From [Phialemoniopsis] sp. UDSM-2020 (lineage: Eukaryota; Ascomycota; Sordariomycetes; Thyridiales; Thyridiaceae), in NCBI GenBank assembly GCA_018873225.1, contig JAEILZ010000008.1:868001-932000 (forward strand): DNA of 64,000 bases, read 5' to 3'. The notes under the pieces were generated by a model that did no database searches, was not told the DNA's origin, and was given only the letters and a program-made list of their open reading frames with translations. Position 1 is the stretch's first letter. Each line of letters opens with the position of its first letter. Shown piece after piece: positions 8,786 to 18,546 of the stretch. Made by a program: the position numbers and the translations under genes.

Positions 8786-10149
8786 TCCTTCAATTGATAA
8801 GCAGCTGAAGGCCCTGAGTAATCGGCACTACTGAGATTATTGCTAACCTTTTTGCCCCTTTGGCGTAATGGTATAGGGCCACTATTACACTGGATGACTA
8901 AGAACTATGTTTCTTATATGAGGTTGCTCAAATTAGGATGTTCAAATGATTCACTTACACAATTACACAAGGGCAATTGCTGAAGGGTTCTGGAAAGTGA
9001 AATCTGATCTGATTAGGCTAGGATAAGGATTTTTCTTTTTTTTTTTCAAATTAGAAAGCTTTGGCGAGATTCTTAATTCTAGATGTCTTATACTAAGCTT
9101 ATTCTAAATTTAGAAGATTTTAAATGGAGTCCAGTCTAATATTATAGAAGGAGAGCTTCCAAACTGTGGTAATACTTGAAACCTATTGATAAATATAACT
9201 TTCTTATCTGGCTCGCTGGAGTATAAAGACTTTCAGCCTTGTGAAATACTTGGCTAAAACAGCCTTTTCTAATAAAGGCCTTTAGCTATATATTTAGATT
9301 AAAGTCCTTATTAGCAACTGTGATATCTAAATCTGAAAGAAATGGCTAATAGTAGTAGGCAGGTAAAATCTTTGACTATTCTTGCATAGAGCTTATACTG
9401 AGAGTTTAGGATACTGAGATAGTCTATTAAACTTGCGGAATTGGAAAACGCTATCCTAATAGCAGTGTATGATGGCGCAGCCGATTGACTTGGACAAGCG
9501 TCAATAGAAAGGGGCTGTGTTGCAGGTCACGGAATGTGCCCCTGGAACGGAGCTCGAATTGTCCCCTCGGGTATACTTGAAGTTATTCGCAGCAATGTCA
9601 GAAAGTGTCCGCACCTTCTTAGTGTAAGTGCCAGGGTGTGTAGCGCCAGTGCAATTTCCAAAATGGCAACTAGGCATCACATGTAGCCCGACAAGGGTTC
9701 ACTGACTGGATTCGTGTTTCATAACAGTCTTGAAGATAGTAGGCGTTACTGAGCACCTTTTGTATGCATATTTCTCACATCTGCATTAATGGAGGCTAGG
9801 CCTCGAAACTTGAGATCTTCAGCCTGAAGATCTAGGGGTGAATGAATTGTATGCCAAGCTCATCCTTGAGCTCCGTCTTAAAATCATAGTCTCAAGGAAT
9901 ATTATGATATATGAATTTTGAGCCAATGTAGGGCCATGTCTGAGAATTGAGAGTCCGTAATCGGCTGCTTCTTGGAAAATCCAGCTAGCATTCGATCACT
10001 ATGAGAGTATTTAAATTTACAGGAGGCGGCTACGCCTTTGTAATTGCTTCAAGTCTATTCAAACTTGCAAAGCTGCAAGACTGAGGCCCCAGTATCTGGC
10101 TCCAAGGTGGACCAACGTAATGTCCTTTCATCGGCCAACAGCGTCCGCC
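8786..10149. other. AT-rich gene-free region, probably decayed repeat
   Basis: About 1.36 kb without a credible gene. From roughly 8880 to 9480 the sequence is visibly richer in A/T than its surroundings, has a run of T near 9040 and is full of stops in all frames. That is the look of a transposable element mutated by RIP (C-to-T changes in duplicated DNA). On the minus strand a short frame reads somewhat protein-like, but with stops. From 9500 on the composition becomes ordinary again. Confidence 0.45.
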
Positions 10150-11133
10150 CTAGCAACTCTCAAAACCCAGCGAGATGGGTCTCTGTGCATGTGATTGGTT
10201 GCTCGTCTTGTGGATGATGAGACATTTGCGGCAGCCTTCCTCATCCTTGAATTTGCAATGGCATTCGCAGTCGCTACTATCCTCGTAACCATATCTGCAA
10301 AGCATGGACAAGCACAAAGTGTGATCCGGTGGACCGCTCTCGATGAACTCGATAAGCCTCTTATGATGCTCCTCGTGCGCAATAAATGGAGCGATCAGGA
10401 CGAGCACCTCAAGCGGGTTGGGCGTGGAGAAATAATCGCACAAAGTGGTCTGGTCGATCACAGCTAGGAGGCGATTTACGAGGCAGTCCCATTGTGTGGT
10501 CACGGCATTTTGCCCCTCGTACTGTGCCGGCATTGATCGCTTCGTGTTCTGTCCATGGTCGCTGCGGCGAGCGAGGGGCCGTTCTGCCGGGCCCGGGGAG
10601 GATCCGTTGGCTTCCGATGAAGACAAAGCAGAGCCAGTATCGGTTCTTGTCTCATCAAGGACGTCATCGGCCTTGTCTGGGAGATTGCAATGGTCTTGAG
10701 AATGGTTCTGGTGATCTCCCATCATCTGGTCCTGGATGTTCTTGAACCCGTTCGTGATTGTCGCTTGCAGGTTCTGGATGGCCTCATTCTGGGCCTCGCG
10801 CTGAACTGCTTGTTGTTGCTGTTGGAATTCTTCCCGCTCGGACTGCAACTTGGTCAAGTCACTCTCAACGCGCTGGCGGGTGGCCTCTATGAAGAATCTA
10901 TCGGACTCGAGCTGTCGTTTCTTGCCTTCCAGTCGGCGGGCTTGGTCCCCAAGCCTGTTGCGTTCTTCGGTGACGAATTTCGCTTCGATGCGTGTAGCCC
11001 GGCCTATTCGATTGACCAATTTCTGGACAACGGTGAGAAGCTCCTGAGGAGAGTAGTTCGACGAGTTCTCCTCGCTTGTGAGCTGATCGATCTGCTCCTG
11101 AGCAGCGTCGACAATGTCGCGTAGGTTGGACAT
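10150..11133 (-). CDS. coiled-coil protein with Cys-rich C-terminus, unknown function
   Basis: Single-exon frame of 327 residues from an ATG at 11133. Residues about 8-140 form a long heptad-like helix, rich in E, K, R and Q, with a polyglutamine patch in REEFQQQQQAVQREAQNE. A Ser/Asp/Pro-rich linker follows (about 150-205). The C-terminal globular part has LEVLVLIAPFIAHEEHHKRL and then CECHCKFKDEEGCRKCLIIH, whose clustered Cys/His could bind metal. I do not recognise a family. The gene is divergent from the helicase HA2-like gene at 11557, sharing about 420 bp, and the three genes from 10150 to 14273 may belong together. Confidence 0.7.
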   Translation of the reverse strand: MSNLRDIVDAAQEQIDQLTSEENSSNYSPQELLTVVQKLVNRIGRATRIEAKFVTEERNRLGDQARRLEGKKRQLESDRFFIEATRQRVESDLTKLQSEREEFQQQQQAVQREAQNEAIQNLQATITNGFKNIQDQMMGDHQNHSQDHCNLPDKADDVLDETRTDTGSALSSSEANGSSPGPAERPLARRSDHGQNTKRSMPAQYEGQNAVTTQWDCLVNRLLAVIDQTTLCDYFSTPNPLEVLVLIAPFIAHEEHHKRLIEFIESGPPDHTLCLSMLCRYGYEDSSDCECHCKFKDEEGCRKCLIIHKTSNQSHAQRPISLGFESC

Positions 11134-11556
11134 TTTCAGGTCGTTGGTATGGTGAGATATTCTCTGCTATCGCAGGTTGATAGGGTTTTGTTCTTTCTAG
11201 GATGATGTGTGTGTTGCAGGGAGGAGAGAATCTCAGGATCTGACCCTGAGCTCCCAGTATCGCAGTCTTGTTGGATCGAATGATATCTAGCAGGCGAGAT
11301 AGAATATCTTCGGCAAAGGTGGGCCTCTTCAGTAGTGTGGCAGGTACTTGTGATTGACTACGCGTCCACGGGGCCAAAGTGAGGAGAAGGTGAGTTACTA
11401 CACACTATCATCTTCCCTTTGATTTGAACCAGCCACTGACCTTCACCTGGACTTTTCGCAGATCTGGTCTGCTTCACAGACTCAAAATCAGATCTTACCA
11501 CTCCCTTCAGCCTCACCTCACCTTGACGGCACCTCAACCAAGCCCCAAAAGCCAAC
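11134..11556. promoter_or_regulatory. divergent promoter between the coiled-coil and HA2-like genes
   Basis: This 423-bp gap separates two start codons pointing away from each other. The part just before 11557 is pyrimidine-rich and probably 5' leader. I see no distinct element. Confidence 0.4.
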
Positions 11557-12730
11557 ATGAAAATGTCGATCGATATTTCCGGGGACAATACTCACCCAGA
11601 TGGCTTCAGGGCGTGCCGCAAGAGATCATGCCCTATCGACTTCGAGTCTGACTACGGCGATCGCCAACCTCGTCCTCATCGGGGATTCGAGCCGCCAAAC
11701 CGCCAAAACCTGCCATCCGACATCACGTGGGTCAAAAGCAACCAGATGCCGCCGGAGTTCTATAAAGAACTCCACGGCAGCAATCACCTTCGAAGCCACA
11801 TACCTCTTTCCCGGACGTACATTGGGAGAAATGTACTTTACCGGCGACAAGCATCTGAGAGAACTTGTTGGAGAAATGCAGCGGCGCATGGTCAGAATGA
11901 AAATACTTGAGCCTTTCGGTAATGGACACAGGGTCTGTGGAGAACATGGACGGCGCCTTCTTAGCGAGCTTCTTCCACTTTACCCACCGAGCTTCAATGC
12001 TTGCGTTTTACTCTCCAGCCTCGACCGGCTGCCATTGCAGGTGCAACGGGTTCTGGTGCGCTTTGGAGCTATTGCCCTTTACGCACCGCGTCTGGTTGAC
12101 TTTCGATTGCCGAGAATATGCAGAGCCGACCTCGATGCCCTTACCCATGAGTGCTGGGGTGCAGACCAGGGCCTAGGACTTCATGGAAACCTCTGGATGA
12201 TGCTGGGCCTTGTTGTTCGAACGTTGGCCATAGACCAGGAGCAAGAGTGTAAAATGGGACGTGCGGCAAACGACGTAGTTGAGCTGGACGAGAAAACAGT
12301 TTCGGACATCGAGAAAGCCATCCAGCTTATCGAACGGTTATATCATATGGATCCTGCCGAAGCCGCAGATCTGCGAGACCCATTGAACGACAAGGACATG
12401 CGCCTCGTCCAAGAGCGCTTGATGCGAGCTTGGTTTGACAAAATTGTCGTGCTTACGCTGGCAAATGATTCGCCCTACGATATGCTGAGCGGCTCGGCTA
12501 TCAAGATAGACGAGAGTGGTTTCTTCAGTCTGAACCTCCTTAGGGAGATCCAATCTGAAGACAGCAAAGATCTGGTCCACCTGGGATTCGCCCTGGATAT
12601 CCAAGAGCAGGAGGATGGACACGATGCGTATGCTTGGAGCGTCACCAGCCTACCATGGGACTTTTGTCATGTGCTCGAGGATGAGACTGGCCTGGGTCTC
12701 GTGGAAGCATTTGCCTCTACGTTTCCTTAG
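11557..12730 (+). CDS. helicase HA2-like C-terminal module, unknown function; frame change near its 5' end
   Basis: Two overlapping frames probably belong to one gene. The first ATG, 11557 (CCAACATG context), opens a frame with protein-like text up to SNQMPPEFYKELHG near 11778. From about 11780 the protein-like text continues in the +1-shifted frame, open from 11600 to 12730 (ITFEATYLFPGRTLGEMYF onward). The C-terminal part resembles the HA2 region of DEAH helicases: RMVRMKILEPFGNGHRV, then GRRLLSELLPLYP, CVLLSSL and VQRVLVRFGAIALYAP. That matches the family pattern 'L..L..L...G.LT..G..L..LPL.P...+.LL.S...C...V+.+.A+L'. No RecA domain precedes it. No GT-AG intron of plausible size and phase joins the frames, so a frameshift or sequence error is likely. 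It is convergent with the RecA-like gene at 12963-14273. Confidence 0.6.
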
Positions 12731-12962
12731 CTTCGCGATTTTATTGTTGCTGATACTTGATATTTCACGTATTGTTCTCACTGAGGCCAGATCTTCTAAT
12801 CAGGCCGAATGAATTTCGTTTTTGCAATTTTGCATTATCTCGCTTGCACACTTTGCTAGACATTGAACGGCTACATGTGGTATTTTGTCAACCTCTTTAG
12901 GCATGGCAATGGACGAGAACAGAGTAGAGGTATGAAATGCATGCAAATACAAAGCTGGTTTG

Positions 12963-14273
12963 TCAAACAGTGGTTGAAGCAAGATTTAATGTCCTCTTTT
13001 CAAGGCTTGCTGCCGGTAGTCTTCGTTCTCGTATTGTCCCCGTGAATCGTTTTCGAAGCCACAAGGTGAAGTTCATGATCTCGTCGTTGACGAACCGGTG
13101 TGGTGGAAAGCTGGCCAAATCGTCGACTGTAGCACGAGTGTACGTACAAAAGATTCGCGGCTCAGGAGTTAGAGAGGATGAGCCGTTGACATACGCATGT
13201 TGCAGGAGCATTTCTAAGCGACTGTAATACCTTTTCCGTCTGACCAAAAGCCCTCCACGAGCATCATCAACCTCAAGATTTCTCCCGGCAGAGACTCCAG
13301 AGATCACCATTCCAGCATTGCGAATGGGGAGTACTGCACTGATAGCGAAAGGCTTGATCGTGACGAATGTACTCTGGCCGAGAAACACGGAGTCTTCATT
13401 GTGATCTCGAAACAGGTTGCTTGTTTCGTGCATCGCTGTGTTCCATGAAAGTGACACATGGACGGGGTCGAGGATTCTTGTGTAGTAGGCGGCGCGTTTT
13501 GCCTTGCTTTCTGCTAGTTTCATGATCTTCTTTGTGAGATCTTCCTCGAGAAACGAAATGACATTTCTGCAATCTCTTATGCATATAGCGGCTTCCTTGA
13601 CCACCGGGTCCATCGCCTCGTCGTCGCTGTCGCGGAACTCGACCATATTGGTAGTCCAAGGGCTCTTGTCGAGCTGGACGTTGGTGGCGCTCTGAGTAAC
13701 ATTTGAATATGGTCGCATTTCAGGGCAATGCTCGGCAATCAAGCCGAATGTCACAATATGGACCGATTGACATGAACCCGTGGTTTCGCCATCGCAAAGG
13801 GATCTGATATGGGCGTTTATGATCGAGTGTGCAAGAACCGCGTCTTTGGACAGCGAGGTGTCGCTATTGGCCACGATGACCAGGTCCGCTGGGAAACAGC
13901 ACTCTTCCGTGCTGCGAACAATACGCACGAAATCCGCATGAGTCAATACGCCGATCTGATGGATGTTGGGTATGGAATCTGTCTCGGGAGTGACTTGAAG
14001 ATCTGCATAATCCTGGTGCAAGGTATATGCGAAATCCCTATAAGCGAGCTGCTTCTCGAGCAGTGTTGATACCAAGAAAATGAGGACTGCATCTTGACGG
14101 GCATGCTGAGCTGCTTTGAAGATGGCACATGACGATGTAGCTCTGTCGCGTATGTCTAGTGTTGTGCCTACGTGAAACGCGTGAACCCCGTCTTGAGCGA
14201 GGAAATTCTCGATTCGATTCAGGGTCAGCGAGCAAGGGTCGTCAACACGACTGTTGTTGTTATCGTCGTCCAT
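12963..14273 (-). CDS. degenerate DEAH-box helicase core (pseudo-helicase)
   Basis: Single-exon protein of 436 residues from an ATG at 14273; the frame extends to a GTG at 14297. I recognise the order of DEAH helicase motifs without their catalytic residues. HVGTTLDIRD (34-43) sits where Walker A should be, LIFLVSTLLEKQLAYRDF (64-81) at motif Ia, and IGVLTHADFVRIV at Ib. ADLVIVANSDTSLSKDAVL (129-147) stands for 'VIIDEAHER....DVL', and VHIVTFGLIAE for 'VILMSATLDA'. SVFLGQSTFVTIKPFAISAV (295-314) stands for 'ILATNIAETSLTI.GI+YV'. YSRLEMLLQHAYVNG replaces 'QRAGRAGR'. ATP hydrolysis is therefore unlikely. The HA2 part that normally follows is absent here but resembles the convergent neighbour. 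The assignment is by eye and needs profile confirmation. Confidence 0.65.
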   Translation of the reverse strand: MDDDNNNSRVDDPCSLTLNRIENFLAQDGVHAFHVGTTLDIRDRATSSCAIFKAAQHARQDAVLIFLVSTLLEKQLAYRDFAYTLHQDYADLQVTPETDSIPNIHQIGVLTHADFVRIVRSTEECCFPADLVIVANSDTSLSKDAVLAHSIINAHIRSLCDGETTGSCQSVHIVTFGLIAEHCPEMRPYSNVTQSATNVQLDKSPWTTNMVEFRDSDDEAMDPVVKEAAICIRDCRNVISFLEEDLTKKIMKLAESKAKRAAYYTRILDPVHVSLSWNTAMHETSNLFRDHNEDSVFLGQSTFVTIKPFAISAVLPIRNAGMVISGVSAGRNLEVDDARGGLLVRRKRYYSRLEMLLQHAYVNGSSSLTPEPRIFCTYTRATVDDLASFPPHRFVNDEIMNFTLWLRKRFTGTIRERRLPAASLEKRTLNLASTTV

Positions 14274-15312
14274 CGTGAGGTCTGGTGAGAGGGACACGAC
14301 TAATATGTCGTTGTTCGATTTTGGTGTACGGGCAATGATTGTACAAAAGATGAAAGGGTCAAGATGTCGAGATGAAACTAGTGGTGGCCGTGGTGATGTT
14401 GATAATGTGCAAATTGTGAGGAAAAGGTGAGACTTGGATGAGAGAAGTTGGACCTCCCAGAGAACAGGAGTCTGCAGAAGCCGATTGCGGCTAGGAGGTT
14501 GAAACTCCTTTTTGTAAATATTTATTGCAGACTTACGTCTGTTTTTGAGAATATGTCCAAAGCCCTCGATCTCAACTATAACATAATATGCTCTGTATCA
14601 TATACTTCCGCCATCTGGATGAGGTACAGCGGCAAATTCGACCCCTCCTGCAAACTTCCTCTACTTGCTAGACATGGTTCAGTCCACGGATGGAATGCTT
14701 AGGCCTAGTCAAGAGCATCTGGGTCCGTCTTACTGCACTCAACTAAACAAAAGAATGAGAAGAGAAACAGACACTTTACTCAGTACTCAGAAACAGGATT
14801 ATTCATTTGCCTAATTTGAGCAAACGAGCCCCGAGTGTTGCTGGGAAGTTCGACGCTGAGGTCAGCTGATCTCGCGACGCGGACTCTTGGCACGGGACGC
14901 GCCCGTCACGTCCGTTAATTCCGGACATCACCAACTTTTTCCCAGTGGCTGGAGGATCAATCGCCTACTGGACTAAGCTTAATCACAGTGGGGACTTCTG
15001 CCTGGGAAAGTGGGTTCCTAGGTTCCTAGATGCAACCTGCTCCCTGCGACCGGTATGATTCTAGGGCTGACATGTATGAAGCTAGCCAGATGGCGGCCAT
15101 TCCGCGTCGGAGGAACCAGAACTTGGAGATGTGCGATGCACCGAGCCGAATTTTACTTGAAACTTGACCACACCTGAACAGAGCACCACGAATGTCTATA
15201 AAGATGCGCCAAGAGGCGCAGCCACACGCCAATTGCTTTCTGCAGTATGACACCCTTTATTTCGTTCACCAAAACTTAGCGTCCTGAATTTTCTTGTATT
15301 CGTCGAATCAAA
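14274..15312. other. intergenic, divergent promoters
   Basis: About 1.04 kb lies between the pseudo-helicase start and the SDR start. I see no convincing reading frame or repeat. Confidence 0.45.
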
Positions 15313-16316
15313 ATGGCCTCTCAACCCCAACCTTCGTACACCAAGGCCACTCACAATGCCACATACCCAGCAATCAACCCCGAGCTCCCCGCCCTCAGTA
15401 ATGCAGGTAGAGTCGTCGTGCTGACTGGCGCGAGCGGTGGCATCGGCCGAGTGGCCGCGACCTCGTTCGCCAAGTCGAAGCCGAAGGCGCTCATTCTTCT
15501 AGGCCGCCGGGCCGATGAACTAGCCAAGACCGCGGAACTGGCCCGCGCCGCAGCACCGGAGGTTACCATTGAGACACACACCGCCGACCTGCGCCAGCCC
15601 ACCGAAGTCCGTGCCGTCACTGACGCCGCCGTCAAGTTGTTCGGCGGCATCGATGTGCTTGCCCACTGTGCCGGCGTCCTGGCCCCGGTGCAGCCGCTCG
15701 TTGACACGGATCCGACCACACTATTGAAAGGCTACGAGATGACCCTCGTCGGTGGCCTGACCATCGCCCAGTCAGTCATTCTGTCGAACCGGAGCAGCAG
15801 CGACGCTGCAAGGCCATTGGCGCTTCTTAACGTAACGACCGCGGGTATCCTCTTCCCTGCGTTCCCTGGCATGGGCGCCTACGTCAGCAGCAAGATGGCC
15901 GCCGTCAAGCTGCTCGACGCGCTGGCGGGTGAGAACCCGCAGGTGCGCTTGACGCACGTCCATCCGGGCTTCCTGCAGACGGCCATGTCGGCGGAGTTGG
16001 CGAAGACGACGAAGCTTCCCTTTGCTTATGATGATAGTGAGTGCACCGCTGCCTGACATGTCAATTTTCTCGAAGATGAAGCTAACAAGATGTACCAGTC
16101 TCGTTACCCGCTGATTTTCTGGTCTGGGCGGCGTCCGCCGAGGCCGACTTCCTGCGAAGTAAGATTGTCTTTGCTGCATGGGACGTTGATGAGTTGAAGG
16201 CGCGCAAGCAGGAGATTGCGGGCTCTCCGGAGCGCCCTGGTAGCGGCGAGCTTTTCCTGGCATTCAAGGGCTTCCCAAGATATATTGGAGATATGGCTTT
16301 GCCAGGAACATCCTGA
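15313..16316 (+). CDS. short-chain dehydrogenase/reductase
   Basis: Two exons, 15313-16036 and 16099-16316. The 62-nt intron has a GTGAGT donor, a GCTAACA branch site and a TACCAG acceptor. The product is 313 residues with no signal peptide. The Rossmann cofactor motif is VVVLTGASGGIGR (about 34-46), followed by LLGRR, the DIRV-like DLRQP, and AHCAGV in place of NNAG. The active site has YVSSK for Tyr-xxx-Lys, but the usual catalytic Ser position reads LNVTTAGI, so Thr stands in for Ser. The spliced tail SLPADFLVWAASAEADFLRS resembles the extra C-terminal part of fungal SDRs that cite 'LP..F.VWLAS.EA.FL.GR'. Substrate unknown; such enzymes are common in secondary metabolism and detoxification. 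Confidence 0.87.
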
Positions 16317-16937
16317 CAGTGTTAAGAGTAGCTTGCTTGTTGGTCCTCCTAGAACTACGTGTCACACTGAGATTCTATATACCAATGCAAATGAATCAAC
16401 GACATATTATTCTCATTTGAGATCTACCAAGCCTTGTACCAGTCCTTAGCTATCGTTGACTACAAATCTATGGCATACCTCAACCCACTGACCACCCAAG
16501 GTCATCCTACTACCTAAAAGCGTAAAAGGTCTGGCTCAGGCATTTAGAAGCTTGGGTACAAGACCATCTGGGCGCAACTTTTTTGACAGCCACTTGACTA
16601 CATGCACATGTCAAACTCGTGGATGGCACGTTTCCGAGGCTTGTCAGTGGGGTTGACAGATCCGTTAGTGGGGGTCCCCAGCGTTCCTGACGCTACAACG
16701 CACCTACAGCCAATCATCTCTGGGCCACCACGTCATTGGGACTCATGCTGCTCTCAACAAATCCCACCTTCAACATCGCCATTACCTTGCGCTGGTAGTC
16801 TTTCGCGTGGCGTGAAATGTACAAAAGTCTTATTTCGCGCTGTTTACAAGAAGTCTCTCTGTTTCATAAGACACTGCATCTGATGAAGCCACGATAGCAT
16901 ACAGGTGCAACACAGCGCCTTACCAAACACCATAATC
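16317..16937. other. intergenic
   Basis: About 620 bases separate two genes on the same strand. I see nothing gene-like; the promoter of the following hydrolase must lie here. Confidence 0.45.
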
Positions 16938-18503
16938 ATGATCGGCACATCACTCCCAGAGTACATCTTCATCCGCATATGCATCTTTCTGCCACGATAC
17001 AGCACTCTACTTGCTGCACTCGGTCTGACCATCAGTTACTACCTCTCATCACATCCCGTCGCGAGATGGGCTGCCTGGCTCTTTGGCATCATCCTCGTAG
17101 CTGAGGGACTCTTCTTCCTCTTCCTGTACAACCCCTACCGAACTCGCCTACAGCGCGAGGCCAAGCATCCGCCGCCTCTGACGAGCCCAGAGAGAAAGGC
17201 CCTCTTTGCGAAATGTCTCGCCAACATCCCCGACCCAGAGGGCTACCTGCGCAAGTGGTTCCTCGGAGCAGACCTGCGCGAGATCAAGAAGGAAAACGTG
17301 CGCGAGTTCCTGCTCTGGGCATTCTTTGATCAGGACAGCAGCAATGTGAGCAAAGAGACCGAGGAAGAGCTGCAAGGCTATCTGGCGCAAGTCGAGGGCA
17401 TGCTGGGTAGGCCGCTGGCCGAGGGACGCGGCTCAGCAACGTGTCTGCGCCTGACCATCGACGAGATCGAAACGCGGTACCGCAGCGTCGTGTGGTTCGG
17501 CCTCGTGGCGCTTGTCGACTTCATCTCACACATGCTGCTAGTCTGGAACGGGTACAAGTACCATGCTCAACCGCTTATGAAACGAATGACGGTATTTCCG
17601 CCGCGGCTCCAGCTCTGGCTGCTGGCCGGCCTGGCGCAGCAGTCGTCCAAGGCAGACGATCTCGCGTACTGGTACCGCCCACACACGTCCAAGAAGCAGA
17701 AGCCGATAGTGTTCCTCCACGGTATCGGCATAGGGCTCTGGCCATACAGGGATTTTCTTGCGGGGCTGGCACAGATGACCGATGACGACGGAGGCCAGGT
17801 CGGCGTCATCGCGCTGGAGCTGCTACCGATCTCGATGCGCCTGACGAGCGAGCCCATGACCCGGCCCGAGTTCGTTGGACAGGTGAAGCAGGTGCTCGAT
17901 TCTCATGGATGGGACGAATTTGTGCTTGTATCGCACTCGTACGGATCTGTGTTGACGACGCACCTGGTGCGGTCGCCTGAGATCGGGCCCAAGATCAGCT
18001 CGCTGGTGCTTGTCGACCCAGTCAGCATCATGCTTCACCTGCCAGATGTGGCCTACAACTTCACGCGGAGGAAACCCCGCTCGGCGAACGAGTGGCAATT
18101 GTGGTATTTTGCGAGCATGGACCCGGGTATCGCGCATACCCTTGGCCGCCACTTCTTTTGGAGGGAGAACATCATTTGGAAAGAGGAGCTGACGGAACGG
18201 AGGAGCGGGAAAGGCGGATCGGCGACGCAGCGCAAGGCCGCTGTATGTCTTGGGGGAAGGGATTTGATCGTGGACACGAGGACGGTAGAGAAGTACCTCT
18301 GCGCAAGGGGCGATCTCAAAGATGGCAGGGAAGGTGACGGTAAAGCTCTGGCCGTGGACAAGAGTTTGGAAGCGACCAGATATCTGAGCAGTTCCGGAAT
18401 CGAGGTGCTGTTCTTCCGGCCGCTCGATCATGCACAGATATTTGACGGCAAGAAAGAGTTGGAGGTTCTGACAGGGCTCGTGAGGGGCCACTGCGAGACT
18501 TGA
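16938..18503 (+). CDS. membrane-anchored alpha/beta hydrolase
   Basis: Single-exon protein of 521 residues from the ATG at 16938; upstream in-frame codons begin only with GTG. Two hydrophobic helices lie near the N-terminus (the second includes FGIILVAEGLFFLFLY) and a third around residue 190-215 (VVWFGLVALVDFISHMLLVW). The hydrolase domain follows: PIVFLHGIGIGLWPYRDFL carries the HG oxyanion motif, LVSHSYGSV near residue 333 holds the nucleophile Ser (SxSxG rather than GxSxG), and PLDHAQIFD near the end supplies the His. This architecture is found in fungal membrane-bound hydrolases of unknown substrate, probably lipid- or ester-directed at an internal membrane. I do not know a characterised orthologue. 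Confidence 0.85.
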   Translation: MIGTSLPEYIFIRICIFLPRYSTLLAALGLTISYYLSSHPVARWAAWLFGIILVAEGLFFLFLYNPYRTRLQREAKHPPPLTSPERKALFAKCLANIPDPEGYLRKWFLGADLREIKKENVREFLLWAFFDQDSSNVSKETEEELQGYLAQVEGMLGRPLAEGRGSATCLRLTIDEIETRYRSVVWFGLVALVDFISHMLLVWNGYKYHAQPLMKRMTVFPPRLQLWLLAGLAQQSSKADDLAYWYRPHTSKKQKPIVFLHGIGIGLWPYRDFLAGLAQMTDDDGGQVGVIALELLPISMRLTSEPMTRPEFVGQVKQVLDSHGWDEFVLVSHSYGSVLTTHLVRSPEIGPKISSLVLVDPVSIMLHLPDVAYNFTRRKPRSANEWQLWYFASMDPGIAHTLGRHFFWRENIIWKEELTERRSGKGGSATQRKAAVCLGGRDLIVDTRTVEKYLCARGDLKDGREGDGKALAVDKSLEATRYLSSSGIEVLFFRPLDHAQIFDGKKELEVLTGLVRGHCET

Positions 18504-18546
18504 TGATGCGAGTGGTTTTGTAAGATATTATAGATGTCATCCATCC

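Noticed and set aside
8868..8962. tRNA-like A-box (TGGCGTAATGG) with a GTTCAAAT downstream
   Set aside because: The acceptor and anticodon stems do not pair and the T-stem is only partly complementary, so no cloverleaf forms.
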